Below, piece after piece: positions 5,231 to 7,284 of a stretch of DNA of 7,284 nt. The notes beneath the pieces are model-generated. The model did no database searches, had not been told where the DNA came from, and saw only the letters and a program-made list of their open reading frames with translations. The translations under genes were made by a program, and so were the position numbers. Numbering within the stretch: the stretch's first letter is position 1; each line of letters starts with the position of its first letter. Source of the stretch: Gammaproteobacteria bacterium (GTDB taxonomy: Bacteria > Pseudomonadota > Gammaproteobacteria > Arenicellales > Arenicellaceae). The stretch covers positions 1-7,284 of the forward strand of contig JAUHZM010000157.1 of assembly GCA_030426005.1 (NCBI GenBank), written 5' to 3'.

Positions 5231-6919
5231 ATGCAAAAGTTTTTGTTTCAGGCGTGCGTCGCTATGGCGCTGCTATGTGTTGCGCAGTCTAATTTGTATG
5301 CAGGGTTGCCGGCAGGCATCGAAGTCAGTATTTCTCAAGCGAATGGTGGGTCATCGAAACGTGGCCAGGTGCCACTGCGATTTGATTATACCAACACCAC
5401 GCAGGCTCCCATTAGTCTACTCGTTTGGGGCACTGCACTCGAAGGCCGACTCAACGACGACCTGCTTGATGCGCGTTTCGAGGGGCAAGAGTTGAAGTAC
5501 CGTGGTCGTGTGTATAAGCGTGGTACACCCAAAGCAAACGATTATATTACTCTAGCGCCGTCAGAAACCCGCACCGCCGTGGTTGACTTACGGCAAGCCT
5601 ATGACTTCTCATCAGTGGGGTCGTATGAACTTCAAGTAAATGAACATCATCGTGCTCGATCGCAACGAAATGCCAAGGCCACAATTGTGTTAACTATTAG
5701 CGAGCCGCAACCGGTGTTTAAACAGACACCAACTTATGCGTCTTGTACCGCATCTGAGCAAAGCCAGATTTCGAGTGCGTTGGATGCTGCAGAGACAATT
5801 GCTAAGGTGGCACGTGATGATTTGCAAGCCACGCCGGTCGCGGCTCGTGCGTCAGCCGCTAGATACGCGGAATGGTTTGGTGCTTATACATCGGGCCGCT
5901 GGGCCGATGTGCAGTCCAACTTCAATGCCATCTACTCAGCCACTGCGAATCAAACTCTGAATTTCGACTGCGGGTGCAGTGAGCCATATTTCGCTTACGT
6001 GTATCCAACACAGCCTTATGATATTTACTTGTGTAATGCTTTCTGGACTGCGCCGCAGACAGGCACGGACTCGAAGGCTGGCACAATCGTGCATGAGCTA
6101 AGTCACTTCGTTGTGGTGGCTGATACAGATGACCACGTCTACGGTCAGAGCGGTGCAAGAAATTTGGCTGATACAAATCCAGCACAAGCCATTCAGAATG
6201 CAGATTCTCACGAGTATTTTGCTGAGAACACGCCATTTCTGTCGATGCCTGAGCCGGCCGACCCCGACCCCGATCCAGTACCACCGTCAACGTCCGATAG
6301 TGATGATCTACTGTTATCAATCGTGCCCATCATCGCGAGTATGAATACTACCGCCGGTACTCCAGTCCAACCAACAGAGCCTGCAGCAGTGACAGCAGTT
6401 AAAAAGTTGGGTGGTCGTTGGAGATTGTATCGCACCTCATCAGGTTATACGTTCGAAGACTTTGCGCGTTTTAACAAAAACCAGGTAGTCAATGACCCAG
6501 ATGGAGCCATTATTGCTGGTGAAGTTGCACTGACCAATGCTTTTTCCTACATCCTGAATGCAGCTGACGGGGTGTATTTGAGTAGCGACAAAACGTGGTT
6601 TATGCTCGATCCGTGGGGGCTCCCTTCTAGTGATCTAGGGAGTATGTACGTGTTTGATTCCACCAACTCTCCGATTGCTGCGTCGCACTATTATTACGAG
6701 CCTTCAACCTTGACGCTGTCGTCGGGCATCGCTACGCCGACGACGATCACGCGCCTGTCTACGAGCTATAAATCGACAGAAACTGAGCAAGCTAAAACCC
6801 GTGATTTGTCTCAGCGACTCGCTGATGTTGAGGCTGAAAAAAGACTAACTAAGCGTTTTGAACAAAAACAAGATGCGCAGGCGGCGCAACGATTACTTGA
6901 TACTCTTAAGCCTCGTTGA
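5231..6919 (+). CDS. secreted M35 (peptidyl-Lys type) zinc metalloendopeptidase with C-terminal extension
   Basis: The protein is 562 residues with a signal peptide cut at about A24. Residues 27-155 form the beta-rich N-terminal domain usual in bacterial M35 proteins (LLVWGTALEGR, RGRVYKRGTP, DYITLAPSE), probably a propeptide. The aspzincin catalytic domain spans about 165-337. HELSH gives zinc ligands H288 and H292 and catalytic E289; D301 is the third ligand and Y304 the transition-state Tyr, in TDDHVYG. Spacing equals that of the Grifola Lys-specific enzyme (H+13 Asp, H+16 Tyr). D325 and E328 in NADSHEYFAEN sit at H+37 and H+40, the positions of its acidic S1' pocket, so cleavage before lysine is expected. 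The usual Gly of GTxxD is D298. Cysteines 172, 247, 249 and 268 suit two disulfides. A Pro/Asp linker (340-359), an unrecognised domain and a charged helix (about 515-562) follow. AGGGG at 5220-5224 supports the start. Confidence 0.92.
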   Translation: MQKFLFQACVAMALLCVAQSNLYAGLPAGIEVSISQANGGSSKRGQVPLRFDYTNTTQAPISLLVWGTALEGRLNDDLLDARFEGQELKYRGRVYKRGTPKANDYITLAPSETRTAVVDLRQAYDFSSVGSYELQVNEHHRARSQRNAKATIVLTISEPQPVFKQTPTYASCTASEQSQISSALDAAETIAKVARDDLQATPVAARASAARYAEWFGAYTSGRWADVQSNFNAIYSATANQTLNFDCGCSEPYFAYVYPTQPYDIYLCNAFWTAPQTGTDSKAGTIVHELSHFVVVADTDDHVYGQSGARNLADTNPAQAIQNADSHEYFAENTPFLSMPEPADPDPDPVPPSTSDSDDLLLSIVPIIASMNTTAGTPVQPTEPAAVTAVKKLGGRWRLYRTSSGYTFEDFARFNKNQVVNDPDGAIIAGEVALTNAFSYILNAADGVYLSSDKTWFMLDPWGLPSSDLGSMYVFDSTNSPIAASHYYYEPSTLTLSSGIATPTTITRLSTSYKSTETEQAKTRDLSQRLADVEAEKRLTKRFEQKQDAQAAQRLLDTLKPR

Positions 6920-6937
6920 GCACGACCTAACGCAATA

Positions 6938-6977
6938 GCCGATAGCAGTGTTTGGTTTCAGCCAACACTGCTATGGC
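6938..6977. terminator. long hairpin between convergent genes, lacking a U-tract
   Basis: ATAGCAGTGTT (6942-6952) and AACACTGCTAT (6964-6974) are perfect 11-bp inverted copies. The stem extends inward by GG/CC past a bulged T6953, to the loop TTTCAG, and outward by GCC/GGC past a bulged G6941, giving 16 bp in all. It starts 18 bases after the peptidase stop and ends 23 bases before the stop codon of the gene on the other strand. Neither side has a T-run. It may still end or stabilise both transcripts; a protein-binding dyad is the alternative. Confidence 0.5.
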
Positions 6978-7000
6978 CTGATTGGACTAAAGTTAGTGAA

Positions 7001-7284
7001 TTAGTTGCCGCAGGTGCTGTTTAGAAGCCCGTCATTCGCACCGTCTGCATTCGGGTCGATAAATACATGGTTGCAAAACGTCTTGGCACCGCTTACTGCA
7101 TTGGGTGCGCCGATCACAACACTATTGGATATGTATGTGTCATTCGAGGCAATACTGCTCACACGAAAGCCGAGTGTATTCGCGCGAATGCGCAGATTCG
7201 AGTAGGACCCAGCCCCACTCGATGTATTAGAGTACACGCCGTACTCGGAACCCGCGCTGTCGGTGATCTCGATGTTTACATTCG
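7001..7284 (-). CDS. C-terminal end of an exported-type repetitive beta protein (5' end outside window)
   Basis: On the minus strand the frame is open from the right edge to the TAA at 7001-7003, giving 94 complete codons and no start that must be used; a GTG at 7235-7237 is internal to the open frame. The sequence is rich in Asn, Ser, Gly and alternating Ile/Val. Phrases such as NVNIEITDSAGSEYGVYSN and SNLRIRANTLGFRV look like rungs of a right-handed parallel beta helix or a similar repetitive beta structure. It ends with FCNHVFIDPNADGANDGLLNSTCGN, where two cysteines could pair and the DPNADGAND segment resembles a calcium-binding loop. Function is unknown. The gene is convergent with the M35 gene across the hairpin at 6938-6977. 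Confidence 0.6.
   Translation of the reverse strand, partial: NVNIEITDSAGSEYGVYSNTSSGAGSYSNLRIRANTLGFRVSSIASNDTYISNSVVIGAPNAVSGAKTFCNHVFIDPNADGANDGLLNSTCGN

Noticed and set aside
5922..6320. Long minus-strand open frame of 132 codons inside the peptidase gene
   Set aside because: It lies wholly within a strongly supported gene, opposite the catalytic domain, and its product has no plausible domain or ribosome binding site.
7005..7205. Plus-strand open frame of 66 codons near the right edge
   Set aside because: It is antisense to a frame that stays open to the window edge and has exported-protein character; there is no ribosome binding site.

Overview
The window reads like chromosome from a free-living, probably marine or aquatic gammaproteobacterium. 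The clues are base composition of roughly half G+C, a Gly/Ser-rich lipoprotein N-terminus (LVAC followed by GGGSSSSGG), many Sec-exported proteins of modest size, a GH26-like polysaccharide hydrolase end and an Rrf2 regulator of the proteobacterial single-cysteine type. The genus cannot be fixed from the sequence. No rRNA, tRNA, CRISPR array, transposase, integrase or phage module is visible.

Layout from left to right. Bases 1-509 hold the C-terminal end of a GH26-like glycoside hydrolase, followed by a hairpin. A small lipoprotein gene (657-1172, +) comes next and runs tail to tail, with a 29-bp gap, into a class I SAM-dependent methyltransferase gene (1202-1891, -). That gene is divergent from an Rrf2-family regulator gene (2031-2432, +). 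The 139-bp space between the two starts contains two 21-bp imperfect palindromes built on GTAAC/GTTAC, and the second covers the apparent -10 region of the regulator gene.

The right half holds three same-strand genes, each with its own signal peptide and ribosome binding site. They encode a 560-residue exported protein with one C-terminal heme c motif (2655-4337), a 183-residue secreted beta-rich protein with no recognised function (4440-4991), and a 562-residue secreted M35 metallopeptidase (5231-6919). The peptidase keeps every zinc, catalytic and lysine-pocket position known from fungal peptidyl-Lys endopeptidases and carries an extra C-terminal region of about 220 residues. A long hairpin (6938-6977) separates it from the C-terminal end of a convergent gene that runs off the right edge and looks like an exported repetitive beta-structure protein.

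The genes do not form an obvious single pathway. The most coherent unit is the divergent Rrf2/methyltransferase pair, which looks autoregulated. The right half shares the theme of exported proteins, but intergenic gaps of 102 and 239 bp, and hairpins between genes, argue against one tight operon. The points most worth a second look are the paired operator-like palindromes, the bacterial Lys-C-like peptidase with its unrecognised C-terminal region, and the monoheme protein family.
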